Position numbers and translations under genes: made by a program | In this document: positions 43,995-52,965 of the stretch, one piece after another | How the letters are laid out: every line of letters begins with the position of its first letter | Numbering within the stretch: position 1 is the stretch's first letter | DNA from: Phycisphaerae bacterium | GTDB lineage: Bacteria; Planctomycetota; Phycisphaerae; UBA1845; Fen-1342 | Length of the DNA stretch: 64,000 nucleotides | Assembly: GCA_017999985.1 (NCBI GenBank) | Contig: JAGNKU010000011.1 | Location: 97,448-161,447 of the forward strand | Reading direction: 5' to 3' | The notes under the pieces: model-generated | The model's database searches: none | The model's input: the letters and a program-made list of their open reading frames with translations, nothing else | Told to the model about the DNA's origin: nothing

Positions 43995-45257
43995 CTAAGT
44001 TTGGCTGTCCCGGACGGCCCGAAACATGGCGAGGATATTGTCCGTCGGCGTGTCGGCCTGGACGTTGTGGATCGCGCTGAACACGTAGCCGCCGCCCGCA
44101 CCGAAAACGTCGATCCGCTCGCGGACCTCGCGGTACACCTCCTCCGGCGAACCGAAGGCCAGCGTGTGCTGCGTGTTCACGCCGCCGCCCCAGAAAACCA
44201 GCCGGTCGCCGAATTCGCGCTTGAGCCGGCGCGCGTCCATATCGGCGGCCGAGCACTGCACCGGGTTGAGGATGTCAAACCCGGCGTCGATGAACTCGGG
44301 AATCAGCTTGTAGACCGACCCGCACGAATGGATGAATGTCCGCCACCCGGACCGCTCGTGAATGAGGCGATTCAACCGGGTGTGGAACGGCTTGAACAGT
44401 CGGCGATACATCGCGCTGGACAACATCGGCCCGGTCTGCATGCCGAAGTCGGTGCCGGTCAGCATCGCCACCTGCACACGGTCGCCGAAGATCTCGATGA
44501 GCGTCGCGATGTTCTGCTCGGCACATTCGCACTGCCGCTCGAACACGGCCTCGATGTATTTGGGGCGCTTCGCGAGTGACGCGTACCACAGCGCCACATC
44601 GCGGATGCCGCGCGGCTGCTTGACGAACGTCGCCGGCACGAGGGCGATGTCGCCGAAACCCGCGCCGGGGATCGTCAGGACGGCGCCGCACGCGGGTCGC
44701 GTGTCGAGCCACGCGGCCATTTCCTGGTAGTACGCCCGATCCTCAGCACTCAGCACGCCAAATTCTTCCATGTTGTCGGCCGGGTCGAGCCGGGCTTCAT
44801 CGAGCGGCTGCTGGCGGATGATGGCATCGAAGAAGTGGCCACCCTTCGGCATGCGCCCGCTCGCCGGCACGCCGGTGTCGCCGCCCGGAAAGCTAAGCCA
44901 GTCGCCCGTCGCCGGATCCACGGTGATCCGCAGGCCGCCGGGAATCAGGACCTCGGTGCCGTCGAACAGTGCGCACGGCTTCCAGTCGCCTTGCGGCGTG
45001 CCGAACATGTTGAGCCGCGGCGCGATGCCCACCACGTCGATCTGCAAGGCGGCGCGCAGCGCCGCGTCGATCTCGCCTAGCATCTGGTACGGTTCGCTCA
45101 CGCGCACCCGCAGCTGCGCTTCGCCGAGCACGGCCCGCCGCAAGCGCGTGACCGCCGATACATGTATCCCGGTGACGGACGTGGCCCCGAAATCCACGCA
45201 CACGCGGTCCGGTTGCCGGTGCTCCAGCGTGGCCGCCAGTCGCTGTCTGCCGTTCAT
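43995..45257 (-). CDS. Uroporphyrinogen decarboxylase-family (MtaA/CmuA-like) protein
   Basis: 420 residues. The family fold is shown by the opening RLAATLEHRQPDRVCVDFG (the heme/corrinoid methyltransferase N-terminus), a middle FGMQTGPMLSSAMYRRLFKP and a FIHSCGSVYKLIPEF motif with His and Cys. In MtaA/MtbA methyltransferases these residues bind zinc and methyl groups move to thiols or corrinoid. The usual catalytic Arg/Asp of true HemE was not found. It probably transfers a methyl group or acts on an unknown methylated substrate. It lies in an operon with the symporter gene (31 bp after it), so the substrate may be what the symporter imports. GGAG precedes the ATG. Confidence 0.82.
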   Translation of the reverse strand: MNGRQRLAATLEHRQPDRVCVDFGATSVTGIHVSAVTRLRRAVLGEAQLRVRVSEPYQMLGEIDAALRAALQIDVVGIAPRLNMFGTPQGDWKPCALFDGTEVLIPGGLRITVDPATGDWLSFPGGDTGVPASGRMPKGGHFFDAIIRQQPLDEARLDPADNMEEFGVLSAEDRAYYQEMAAWLDTRPACGAVLTIPGAGFGDIALVPATFVKQPRGIRDVALWYASLAKRPKYIEAVFERQCECAEQNIATLIEIFGDRVQVAMLTGTDFGMQTGPMLSSAMYRRLFKPFHTRLNRLIHERSGWRTFIHSCGSVYKLIPEFIDAGFDILNPVQCSAADMDARRLKREFGDRLVFWGGGVNTQHTLAFGSPEEVYREVRERIDVFGAGGGYVFSAIHNVQADTPTDNILAMFRAVRDSQT

Positions 45258-45288
45258 GGTTCTCCAACCCGCGTGCCGGCGCTGCGAC

Positions 45289-46836
45289 TCACCAGAACAC
45301 GACGAAAAAGGCGACGACCGCCGCGATTACGAACCCGCCGAGCACCATCGCGAGCGGCGAGGAGGCCGCGTTGAAATCCGCCCGCACGGGGATCTTGCGC
45401 GGCTCCGGCAGCGGTGCGGCCAGCGTCATCATCCACATGATCAGCGCCACCGCCACGAATGTCAGCAGCATGCGGACCAGGTAGTGCAACTCGTGCTGCG
45501 TGCCCGCGCCGCAGAACAAGTGCAACCCTCCGTAGATCGGCGCGCTGACCAGCAGGGCCACCACGCCCGCCGTGCGCGGCGCGCGCGGCAGCACAAAGCC
45601 GACGACGAACGCCGCGACGATGCCCGGCGAGATATACCCCTGAAATTCCTGGATGAAGTTGAACACGCCCTTGAACTGGGGGTGCGCAATCGCGGGCGCC
45701 AGCAGGCAGCCCGTAATGACGAACAGCAGCGTCAGCCCGCGGCCGAGCAGGACCAGGCTGCGCTGCGACGCCTGCGGCTGCCAATGCCGGTGATACAGGT
45801 CCATCGTGAAGATCGTCGCCGCCGAGTTGAGCATCGACGCCAGCGAGCTGATCACCGCACCGGCGATCGCGGCAAACAGGAAGCCCCGCACCCCGATGGG
45901 GATGAGGCGACGAATCAGCGTCGGATACGCCTCGTCCGTGCTGCCCAGCGTGCCGCCGTACAACTGCTGCGCCATGATCCCGGGCAGCACGATCGCGAAC
46001 GGCACCAGCAGCCACAGGGCGGCGGCGAACACAATGCCGAGCTGCCCTTGCCGCAGATCGCGCGCCGCGAGCGTGCGCTGGACGATGAACTGATTCAGAC
46101 CGCAATAGTAGACAATCGGAATCCACATGCCCGCCAGCACGCCGGTCCACGGCAGCGTCGGATGATTGGCCGGCAGAATCATGTGCAGCCGTCGTGCGTT
46201 CTGCTCAAAGAACGCGCCGGCGCCGCCGCAGGCCTGCATGCCCAGGAACATCGTGATCAGGCCGCCGATCATCAGCGCGGCGCCCTGGAACAAATCCGCC
46301 CACGCGATCGCCTTGAGTCCGCCCCACACGGTGTAGATCGTCGCGATCCCCCCGATGATCCAGATCGCGTGCGTCAGCTCGAGCCCGAAGATCGTCTTCA
46401 GCGCCAGCCCGCCGGAGTACAGCACGGCCGTGATGGTGACCGTCACGTAAATGACCGTCGTGAACAGCGCCATGATGCCGCGTGCGGCGGCGTTGTAGCG
46501 GTACTCCAGGTACTCCGGCATCGTATAGATGCCCGCCTTCAGGAAGCGCGGCAGAATCGTGAACGCGATGATGACGATCCCGATCGAGCCGGTGAGCTGC
46601 CAGGCGCTTACGGCCAGACCGACGTCCCCGGCAGACTGCCCCGCCATGCCGACAAATTGCTCGGTTGACAGGTTGGCGGCGACGATCGAAAAGCCGATCA
46701 ACGGCCACGTGAGCCCACGGCCGGCCAGGAAATAGTCCTCGCAGTTCCTTTCGCGCCGGCTCTTGACCAGGCTGATGCCGACGACGAACGCGAAGAACGC
46801 CAGGAAGATCGCGACATCCAGCCACTCCAGACTCAC
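45289..46836 (-). CDS. Sodium/solute symporter (SSS/SGLT-like)
   Basis: 515 residues if started at GTG 46836, with GGGAGG 10 nt ahead; a GTG at 46845 is also possible. At least 12 hydrophobic helices cover the length. Family signatures include CEDYFLAGRGLTWPLIGFSIVAANLSTEQFVGMAGQ (LeuT-fold SSS start) and GGLKAIAWADLFQGAALMIGG. It imports a solute with sodium; sugars and small organic acids are usual, but the substrate is not evident. It lies ahead of the URO-D-like gene on the same strand. Confidence 0.88.
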   Translation of the reverse strand: MSLEWLDVAIFLAFFAFVVGISLVKSRRERNCEDYFLAGRGLTWPLIGFSIVAANLSTEQFVGMAGQSAGDVGLAVSAWQLTGSIGIVIIAFTILPRFLKAGIYTMPEYLEYRYNAAARGIMALFTTVIYVTVTITAVLYSGGLALKTIFGLELTHAIWIIGGIATIYTVWGGLKAIAWADLFQGAALMIGGLITMFLGMQACGGAGAFFEQNARRLHMILPANHPTLPWTGVLAGMWIPIVYYCGLNQFIVQRTLAARDLRQGQLGIVFAAALWLLVPFAIVLPGIMAQQLYGGTLGSTDEAYPTLIRRLIPIGVRGFLFAAIAGAVISSLASMLNSAATIFTMDLYHRHWQPQASQRSLVLLGRGLTLLFVITGCLLAPAIAHPQFKGVFNFIQEFQGYISPGIVAAFVVGFVLPRAPRTAGVVALLVSAPIYGGLHLFCGAGTQHELHYLVRMLLTFVAVALIMWMMTLAAPLPEPRKIPVRADFNAASSPLAMVLGGFVIAAVVAFFVVFW

Positions 46837-47013
46837 GTCACCCACGCCTCCCGCGTACTCACCGCGTTACCGCCGACAGCCCCGGGCTCCGGCCTGCGCA
46901 TCCGGTGTCTGCGCTCGCCGGCCAGCCGTGGCACTCTACCGGTGAGCCCCGCGCACCTCAAGGTTGCCCGTGGACCCGTCGCTGCAACGACGCGCCACCG
47001 ACGCCCGCGGCCG

Positions 47014-47358
47014 CTAGCGCATGCACTCGACCGCGAAATCGCGCAGCACGTGGCTCTCGTCGAATTTCAACCGCAGGTCATCGTACTGCTCGTACGACTG
47101 GCCCACCGACAGGATGTAACCCACGCCGCTGGAGCGCGAGCCGCGCGAGATCCGCCAGCAAAGCATCACCCCGTCGGGCACGTCGATTTGCTGCGTGGGC
47201 GTGCCCCAGCGCTTGATGTAAGTCTCGACCGTCTCCACGCCGACCTCCGCCCGCAGCTCCTCCTCGTAGCGCTGCACCGCTTTCTTGTCACGCGTCGCGG
47301 CGCAGCCCACGAGCGCCAGACTGACGGTCACGATGGCGAAACCGTAGAAGAATCGCAT
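47014..47358 (-). CDS. Small lipoprotein
   Basis: 114 residues from the ATG at 47358 with GGAGG ahead. A lipoprotein signal (MRFFYGFAIVTVSLALVGC) is followed by a helix-rich acidic section (EEELRAEVGVETVETYIKRWG) and a beta-type end. It has no recognised domain. It resembles outer-membrane assembly lipoproteins in size and layout. Gaps of about 170 bp separate it from the genes on either side. Confidence 0.75.
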   Translation of the reverse strand: MRFFYGFAIVTVSLALVGCAATRDKKAVQRYEEELRAEVGVETVETYIKRWGTPTQQIDVPDGVMLCWRISRGSRSSGVGYILSVGQSYEQYDDLRLKFDESHVLRDFAVECMR

Positions 47359-47519
47359 ATCACCTCCCGGCGTCCGCCGAAAGCGCGCGCCTGTGTCAAT
47401 GTGAAAACCCCGCCGACCGCCGTACTGGCCGCCGTGCCGCCGATGTTCCGCCGTGGCCGGCACCTGCGCGTGACACCGTCGCTGGCAGGTCATCTGCGGC
47501 TCCCTGTATCGCTGGCCCG

Positions 47520-49994
47520 TCACTTCCACGCGGCCGCCCGCCGGCCCGCCGCGTCCACGACGTACGGCGCCCACGCCAGTACGACGGCGCGGACCGTAAT
47601 GTCGCTCTTTTTGGGTTTGACCATGACCGACTCCAGCGGCTCGCTCGCCGGATCCACCCTGGCGCCCGCTGCCGCGACCTCGGCCTCAAACCGGGCCTGC
47701 AGCTCGGCGAGCTGGCTCTGGAGTGCCGTGACGTTCTCCTCGGCGCGCGCCACGTCCTTGGCTTCCTGCATCGAGCGCCCGACGCCGCGCATCGCCGTCG
47801 TGGCCTTGCCCACGCTGCCAGCGCTGACCGCCTTGCGCCCCAGAAAACCGGACAGGAGCGCGGCCCCAAACGAGAGCGCCGTCTGAAACTTGGCCTGCTT
47901 GGCCTGCGCCTGCTGTGTCTCCACGACCTGCTGCGCCCGGCGAATCCGGTCCTGGAGTGTCGCGATCTTCGGGGCGTACTTCTGGCGGAGCTGCTCCGCG
48001 AACCCGTCGCGCTGCTCCCGGGCAGCCTGCCCCAGCCGCACGCGGAAATCACGCTCGCTCTCACCCGGCTTCGACACTTCCCTGAGCGCGGCACTGCGGT
48101 AGAGCTCGAGCTTGCACGACCGGTAGAGCACGTCCGCCAGGTTCTTCTTCCACTCGTCGTAGGACTTCACCTTTGAGCAGTCCGCCGGCAACTCGGCAAA
48201 GGTCGCGCCGGCGGCCGGGGCCGCGTCAACATCCGACTCGGCAACCTCCGCCGGCATGTACGCGTCCCATTGCACCGGCACCGGACCGTCGCCCACCGGC
48301 ACGAGGCCCGACACCGACTGCTCACTGTCCACTCCCAGTTTGGTGTCGCGAAAGTACACGTTCGCGAAGCCGAGAATCATCGGAGCGTACTCCAGCGCTG
48401 CGCCCGCGGCCGCCGCGGTTCGCAACGGCAGAAAATACTGCCGGATCTCCGGCGGCAGCACCGGGCGCTGGCGCGCACCACCCACGGACTCCGGCGTTCC
48501 CGGGCGCGGCGCAGCCTGCGGCGGCACGACGGCCGGGCCGACGCGCGCCGGCTCCGGGGTCATCCCCGGCAGGCCCTGCGCCCGGCGCGCGGCCGTCAGC
48601 GCCTTGATGTGATCACGGGTCAACGGACCCCGCAGATACGACAGGCACCAGCGCGTCTCGAACACCACCGGCCCGCGCTCGTGCACGTTGTTCATCAGGA
48701 ACACCCGCTGGGGTAGCGCTGCCAGGGTGCGTTGCACGGCGGCGCGGTCGAAGCCGGCCGCGGCCTGCGCCGACGCGCCCTGCAGCCCGTCCAGCACGCG
48801 GGCCGCGTCCTGCTCCGTTTGCAGCCGGCCGATGAACCATGTGCCGGCATTCGCGAGGCCCTTGTAGTCCAGGTCAACCGGGTTCTGGGTCGCCAGCACG
48901 ACACCGAGCCCGAGCGCGCGGGCCTGCTTCATCAATGTCAGCAGTGGCGCCTTGCTGGGTGGGTTGGCCACCGGCGGACAGAAGCCGGCGATCTCATCCA
49001 TGTACAGCAGCGCCCGCAGACTAGTCGTACCGGATTGGCGGCGGACCCAGCCAAGCACCTGGTTCAGCAGCAGCGCGACGAAAAACATTCGTTCGGCGTC
49101 GGAGAGGTGGGCGATCGAGAGGATCGACATCCGCGGCTTGCCGGCCGGGCTGTACAACAGCGCGCCGACGTCCAGCGGCTCACCTTCCATCCAGCGCGCG
49201 AAGCCCGGCGCCGCCAGGAGGTTGTTGAGCCGCATCGCCAGCTCAAACCGCTCCGTCCCGGGATAGAACGCCTCCAGCTCCAGCATGCCCACGCGCGTGA
49301 ACGGCGGCGCCTGCACCTCCTGGATGATCGCGCCCAGGTCCAGGTCGCGACCGGCCGACCACGCCGTGCTCAGGATCTGCGACAGCAGGATGTGCTCGCG
49401 GCTGCGGACCGGATCGGCACTGACCCCGACCAGCCCGAGCAAGCTGCTCACCGTGGTCCCGATGCGCTCGCGGAACAGCTCCGCGTCATCGATCAGGGCC
49501 TCGTCGGGCGCGGCGAAGGACGCGACGATCGAAAGTGGCAGCCCGGCCGTCGATCCCGGTGTGTAGATGGCGAAATCGGCCGCGTCGCGCAGCCGCGCAA
49601 TCCGCGCTTCGTCCTGCCCCCACTCCGCCAGGCCGGCCTTCCATCGCTCGGCCTGCTGTTGGGCAAACTGCACCGGCGTCAGACCTTTCGTCGCGGCTTC
49701 GCCCTCGTTGACCCACGGCAGCAGGTCCTCGCCACGCAGCGGCGCAAACGTCAGCAGAAGGTTCCCGAGGTCCCCCTTGGGATCCAGGATCAACGCCGGG
49801 ATGCCGTCGATGGCAGCTTCTTCCAGCAACCCAATGCACAAGCCCGTCTTGCCACTGCCGGTCATCCCGACGCACACGGCGTGCGTGACCAAGTCTCTGG
49901 AATCGTACAGCAGGAGTTGGTCTTCACGGCGCCCCGCGGTCAGATCGTACGTTTTGCCAAGATAGAAGCTGCCCAACTGCTCGAAGACCTGCAT
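47520..49994 (-). CDS. HerA/FtsK-type P-loop ATPase with C-terminal coiled coil
   Basis: 824 residues from the ATG at 49994 with GGAGGAGG ahead. Walker A GMTGSGKTG (43-51), Walker B LLYMDEIAGF (about 330) and the HerA/DUF87-style LILDPKGDLGNLLL region mark an ATPase of the FtsK/HerA clade. The last part (about 640-800) is an Arg/Lys/Glu-rich helix with AQQVVETQQAQAKQAK, a coiled coil, then a short basic tail. HerA-like ATPases move DNA or protein in rings. No NurA-type nuclease is next to it, so a repair or conjugation role cannot be set. The translation is intact throughout. Long basic stretches upstream of the ATG are shadows. Confidence 0.82.
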   Translation of the reverse strand: MQVFEQLGSFYLGKTYDLTAGRREDQLLLYDSRDLVTHAVCVGMTGSGKTGLCIGLLEEAAIDGIPALILDPKGDLGNLLLTFAPLRGEDLLPWVNEGEAATKGLTPVQFAQQQAERWKAGLAEWGQDEARIARLRDAADFAIYTPGSTAGLPLSIVASFAAPDEALIDDAELFRERIGTTVSSLLGLVGVSADPVRSREHILLSQILSTAWSAGRDLDLGAIIQEVQAPPFTRVGMLELEAFYPGTERFELAMRLNNLLAAPGFARWMEGEPLDVGALLYSPAGKPRMSILSIAHLSDAERMFFVALLLNQVLGWVRRQSGTTSLRALLYMDEIAGFCPPVANPPSKAPLLTLMKQARALGLGVVLATQNPVDLDYKGLANAGTWFIGRLQTEQDAARVLDGLQGASAQAAAGFDRAAVQRTLAALPQRVFLMNNVHERGPVVFETRWCLSYLRGPLTRDHIKALTAARRAQGLPGMTPEPARVGPAVVPPQAAPRPGTPESVGGARQRPVLPPEIRQYFLPLRTAAAAGAALEYAPMILGFANVYFRDTKLGVDSEQSVSGLVPVGDGPVPVQWDAYMPAEVAESDVDAAPAAGATFAELPADCSKVKSYDEWKKNLADVLYRSCKLELYRSAALREVSKPGESERDFRVRLGQAAREQRDGFAEQLRQKYAPKIATLQDRIRRAQQVVETQQAQAKQAKFQTALSFGAALLSGFLGRKAVSAGSVGKATTAMRGVGRSMQEAKDVARAEENVTALQSQLAELQARFEAEVAAAGARVDPASEPLESVMVKPKKSDITVRAVVLAWAPYVVDAAGRRAAAWK

Positions 49995-50150
49995 GCGTGG
50001 CCTCCTCCAGCCGACCCCGCCCGACCACGGCCAGTGCGTGCGCAGCAGGAATTGTAGCGGACACCCACCCAGGCGTCTGCCCCGCGTGCGCCTGGGTTCG
50101 GACGCGCGTCCCCCGGCGCCGCCGCGGGACCAGCGCACCGAGAATGACCG

Positions 50151-51485
50151 CTAGCTGTGACGCCGATTCAATCGCCACGCGCTCTTCAGCCCCACCAGCG
50201 ACATCAACGACAGCGTCAAGCCCATCGTGATCCCGGCCCCGCACAGCGCGACCGGCAACGGCGTCAGCACTGCGCCTGGCCCGCCCTGCAGCTCCTGCGC
50301 ACCCGCGACAGCCCCGCTTGAGTCACCGTTCTGCTGGTCACCATTCACGCCCGAATCCCCCGCGTCGTCACCGCCGGACGATTCATCCTCTTCCGCCGAC
50401 AAGCCCGAAGTCTCCCAGACAGTCGAACTGCCGTCGGCCGGCTGCCCCCCACCGCCCTCCGCGTCGCCGCTTTCCGGATCGGTGTTCGGGCCTACATCCA
50501 CTCCCTGATCAGAGCAGTCCGGAACGCCATCGCCATTGGCATCCGCGTCGTCCACGCCGCAACCGCACGCGCCCGGCGCAACCTTGTTCGGGTCGTTCGG
50601 GCATTCATCCACGCAATCGAGCACGCCGTCCGCGTCGGAGTCCACGTCCGCCACTCCGCAACCACACGCGCCCGGCTCGACCTTGTTGAAATCGCCCGGA
50701 CAATCATCCACACAGTCCGGCGTTCCGTCGCCATCGTTGTCTTCGGTGCAGCTCGGCTCGGGGCGAACCCAGAACTTAGCGAACACGTAGGCACGGTCAT
50801 TGGCGCTCAGGAGCAATCCGACTTGCAGACTGCTGCTGCTGACGGCGCAGCCCGTCAATCGATAGCCCGCGGGCGGATCGGTCTGCGTGCTGGTCGCCAT
50901 GCCGCCGACGCCGCTCGCGACCCCGCCGACCAGGCCGGTGAAAGTGGTGCCCGCCGGCACAAGACCGTTGAGCTGGGCCAACACGATGCCGGTGCCCGGT
51001 GGGCCCAGCGCGGCGACAGAGGCACCGTTATCGTCCAGATCGCTCGCCGTCAGTGACCCGGTCGCTTGGCCCTCGGCCACGGCTGCACTCAGCTCCGGAA
51101 AAAACAGCTCCGCGGAGCTGACCACGAGCTGCGTGTCGCTGCTGCCGGCGTCCACCTCGAAGACGAGATTGAGGCGGCAGTGACGCCGATTCGTGACGCT
51201 GGCGCTGCGCAGCGTGCACACGGTGTTGCCGCTGGTCGGATCGACGATCGGCATCGGCGCCGGCAGCGCCCACGCGAGCTTCTGGTATACCGGGTCCCAC
51301 GTGCCGTCCTCAAACCTGACGACATAGGTGCCCGACCCGGATTGATTGCTCGCCTGGAGCACAAAGACCTGCTCGGAGCTGCCACCCAGCGCGCTGCCGC
51401 TCACACCCAGTGCCGCCAGCAAGACCGCCACAGCGCGAATGCCAGGCACCGATCGACAATCTGACGTTATCTTAAGGCTCGTCAT
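50151..51485 (-). CDS. Secreted protein with thrombospondin type-3 repeats
   Basis: 444 residues with a signal peptide (about 12-34). Residues about 30-235 form an unrecognised beta-rich domain. Residues about 245-330 hold thrombospondin type-3-like calcium loops (DNDGDGTPDCVDDCPGD, DSDADGVLDCVDECPND and DANGDGVPDCSDQG). A Ser/Gly/Asp-rich linker (about 330-410) leads to a C-terminal hydrophobic helix (PLPVALCGAGITMGLTLSLMSLVGL) with a basic tail, a likely membrane or sorting anchor. It would sit at the cell surface. GGAG precedes the start. Confidence 0.78.
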   Translation of the reverse strand: MTSLKITSDCRSVPGIRAVAVLLAALGVSGSALGGSSEQVFVLQASNQSGSGTYVVRFEDGTWDPVYQKLAWALPAPMPIVDPTSGNTVCTLRSASVTNRRHCRLNLVFEVDAGSSDTQLVVSSAELFFPELSAAVAEGQATGSLTASDLDDNGASVAALGPPGTGIVLAQLNGLVPAGTTFTGLVGGVASGVGGMATSTQTDPPAGYRLTGCAVSSSSLQVGLLLSANDRAYVFAKFWVRPEPSCTEDNDGDGTPDCVDDCPGDFNKVEPGACGCGVADVDSDADGVLDCVDECPNDPNKVAPGACGCGVDDADANGDGVPDCSDQGVDVGPNTDPESGDAEGGGGQPADGSSTVWETSGLSAEEDESSGGDDAGDSGVNGDQQNGDSSGAVAGAQELQGGPGAVLTPLPVALCGAGITMGLTLSLMSLVGLKSAWRLNRRHS

Positions 51486-51775
51486 CGAAGTGACTCCTCA
51501 AGCTGCCCAGAGTCGGCAATCTGGGCACATTACATAGTTTTCAAACCAAGCGTTCCCCCGCCAAGCCAGGCGGAAACTCGCAGAATGTGGGCCGCTGGGT
51601 TTCGACTGGGACGCGGCGCTTATCGGGAGTTGCGCACGCGCGGGCGAAAAAAAGGCTACGCGCCATCCGCGCGCCCACCGGCGGTCATTCTCACGCACCG
51701 TCCCAGCCCGCACCGCAACTGCGACCCGTGCCCACCGCCTTCGCCTCTGCCGACAGGTCCGCCCAACGGTCGTGC

Positions 51776-52735
51776 TCAGCGCGGCTCGAACGATCGGAGG
51801 TATCTCACGATCTTCGGGCGCGTGGCACGATCGTAACCGGCCGAGAAATGATCGCCCCAGCGGATATAAATGAACTTCAGCGGCGGAAGATCACGCCGCC
51901 CCGCCCGCCGCAGCTCGCGATAGCGCGCTTCGACGTGCCGCGTGTTCGCGGTGAAGTACACCCAGTCCCAGACACCATGCACAAACAGCGTCGGGTTGCG
52001 AAACCGCCACACCTGGGCCACCGCGTCCAGCTTGTACCACGCGACGGAGCCCGGCGGCCCGTACGCGGTCAGCGTGTCGGCCAGTTGACAGAAGCCGGCG
52101 TTGTTGGGGAACCGCGCCACCAGCCAGCGATAAAGGCCGTGGAGGGCCTCAAACTGCACGGGGTCCGCCAGTCCACACAGGGACACCATCGCCGTGACGC
52201 GCCGGCGCGGGTTCAGCAGGTTCACCAGCGTGCCGCCCGTCGAGTAGCCAACGACGTAGACGCGCTGCACACCCAGGAACGCCTGCCCCTCGGATTCGAG
52301 CCAATCCAGTATGGCCTCGGTCTGGGCCAGGTCCTCGCCCCCGTAGGGCGTTCCACATTCGGCCAGCACCGGTGCGTACACCAGGAAACCCGCCCGCCGC
52401 AGATGAATGCCGAAGTCCTGGTAGAAATCGAGCGTCGCCGCGTACCGACCGAGGGGGTCGAACGTGCTCGCACCGGCCAGCAAGACGACCAGGCCGCCGT
52501 GGTGCGGCTCAAGCGAGAGAAACCCGCCGATACTGTCGGCACCGTCGCCGCGCGTGATGGTCAGCCAGTGGGCGTCGCCCACGCCGTCGATCTTCTGGAG
52601 CGTGGCGAATTCGGACGCCCGGAGGTCGCGCCGTTTCGCCGGGGGCACGGCGGGGACATGCGCGTTGTCGACCAGTATGTCGCCGCAGCCCGTCAGGCTC
52701 AGCAGCAGGGCCAGCGGGAGAAGACGAAGCACCAT
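51776..52735 (-). CDS. Alpha/beta-hydrolase-like lipoprotein, paralogue of the one at 23150
   Basis: 319 residues from the ATG at 52735. A lipoprotein signal ends LLSLTGC. The nucleophile elbow GYSTGG, preceded by VYVV, and GDHF near the end (HFSAGYDR) fit an alpha/beta hydrolase. Order and many residues match the gene at 23150-24121 (DxxQTEAILDWLESEGQ, ATLDFYQDFG, YSTG, VVRYLxxFE), so the two are paralogues. Substrate unknown. It lies between a surface protein gene and the galactosidase gene. Confidence 0.8.
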   Translation of the reverse strand: MVLRLLPLALLLSLTGCGDILVDNAHVPAVPPAKRRDLRASEFATLQKIDGVGDAHWLTITRGDGADSIGGFLSLEPHHGGLVVLLAGASTFDPLGRYAATLDFYQDFGIHLRRAGFLVYAPVLAECGTPYGGEDLAQTEAILDWLESEGQAFLGVQRVYVVGYSTGGTLVNLLNPRRRVTAMVSLCGLADPVQFEALHGLYRWLVARFPNNAGFCQLADTLTAYGPPGSVAWYKLDAVAQVWRFRNPTLFVHGVWDWVYFTANTRHVEARYRELRRAGRRDLPPLKFIYIRWGDHFSAGYDRATRPKIVRYLRSFEPR

Positions 52736-52965
52736 GCAACGAATCCCTGGGACGCCATCAAGAGACACGCGACCACGCGCAAGTTCACATCGAGCGATTG
52801 TACTGGCCCGGCCGGATACGAGGTAGAACGACCGTGTGAAGCCTGGTCCGAAGCCCTCACGGAAGCGTCGCGACATTGTGGCCCTGCTCCGATGAACCAG
52901 CGCGCTTGCGAGCATGGACCTGAGCGGCTGTGCGCACCATCCACGCGCCGGGCTGCGCGGCGCGC

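Noticed and set aside
44770..46668. 632-residue plus-strand frame opposite the symporter and URO-D gene
   Set aside because: Shadow; the minus strand has clear membrane helices and family motifs.
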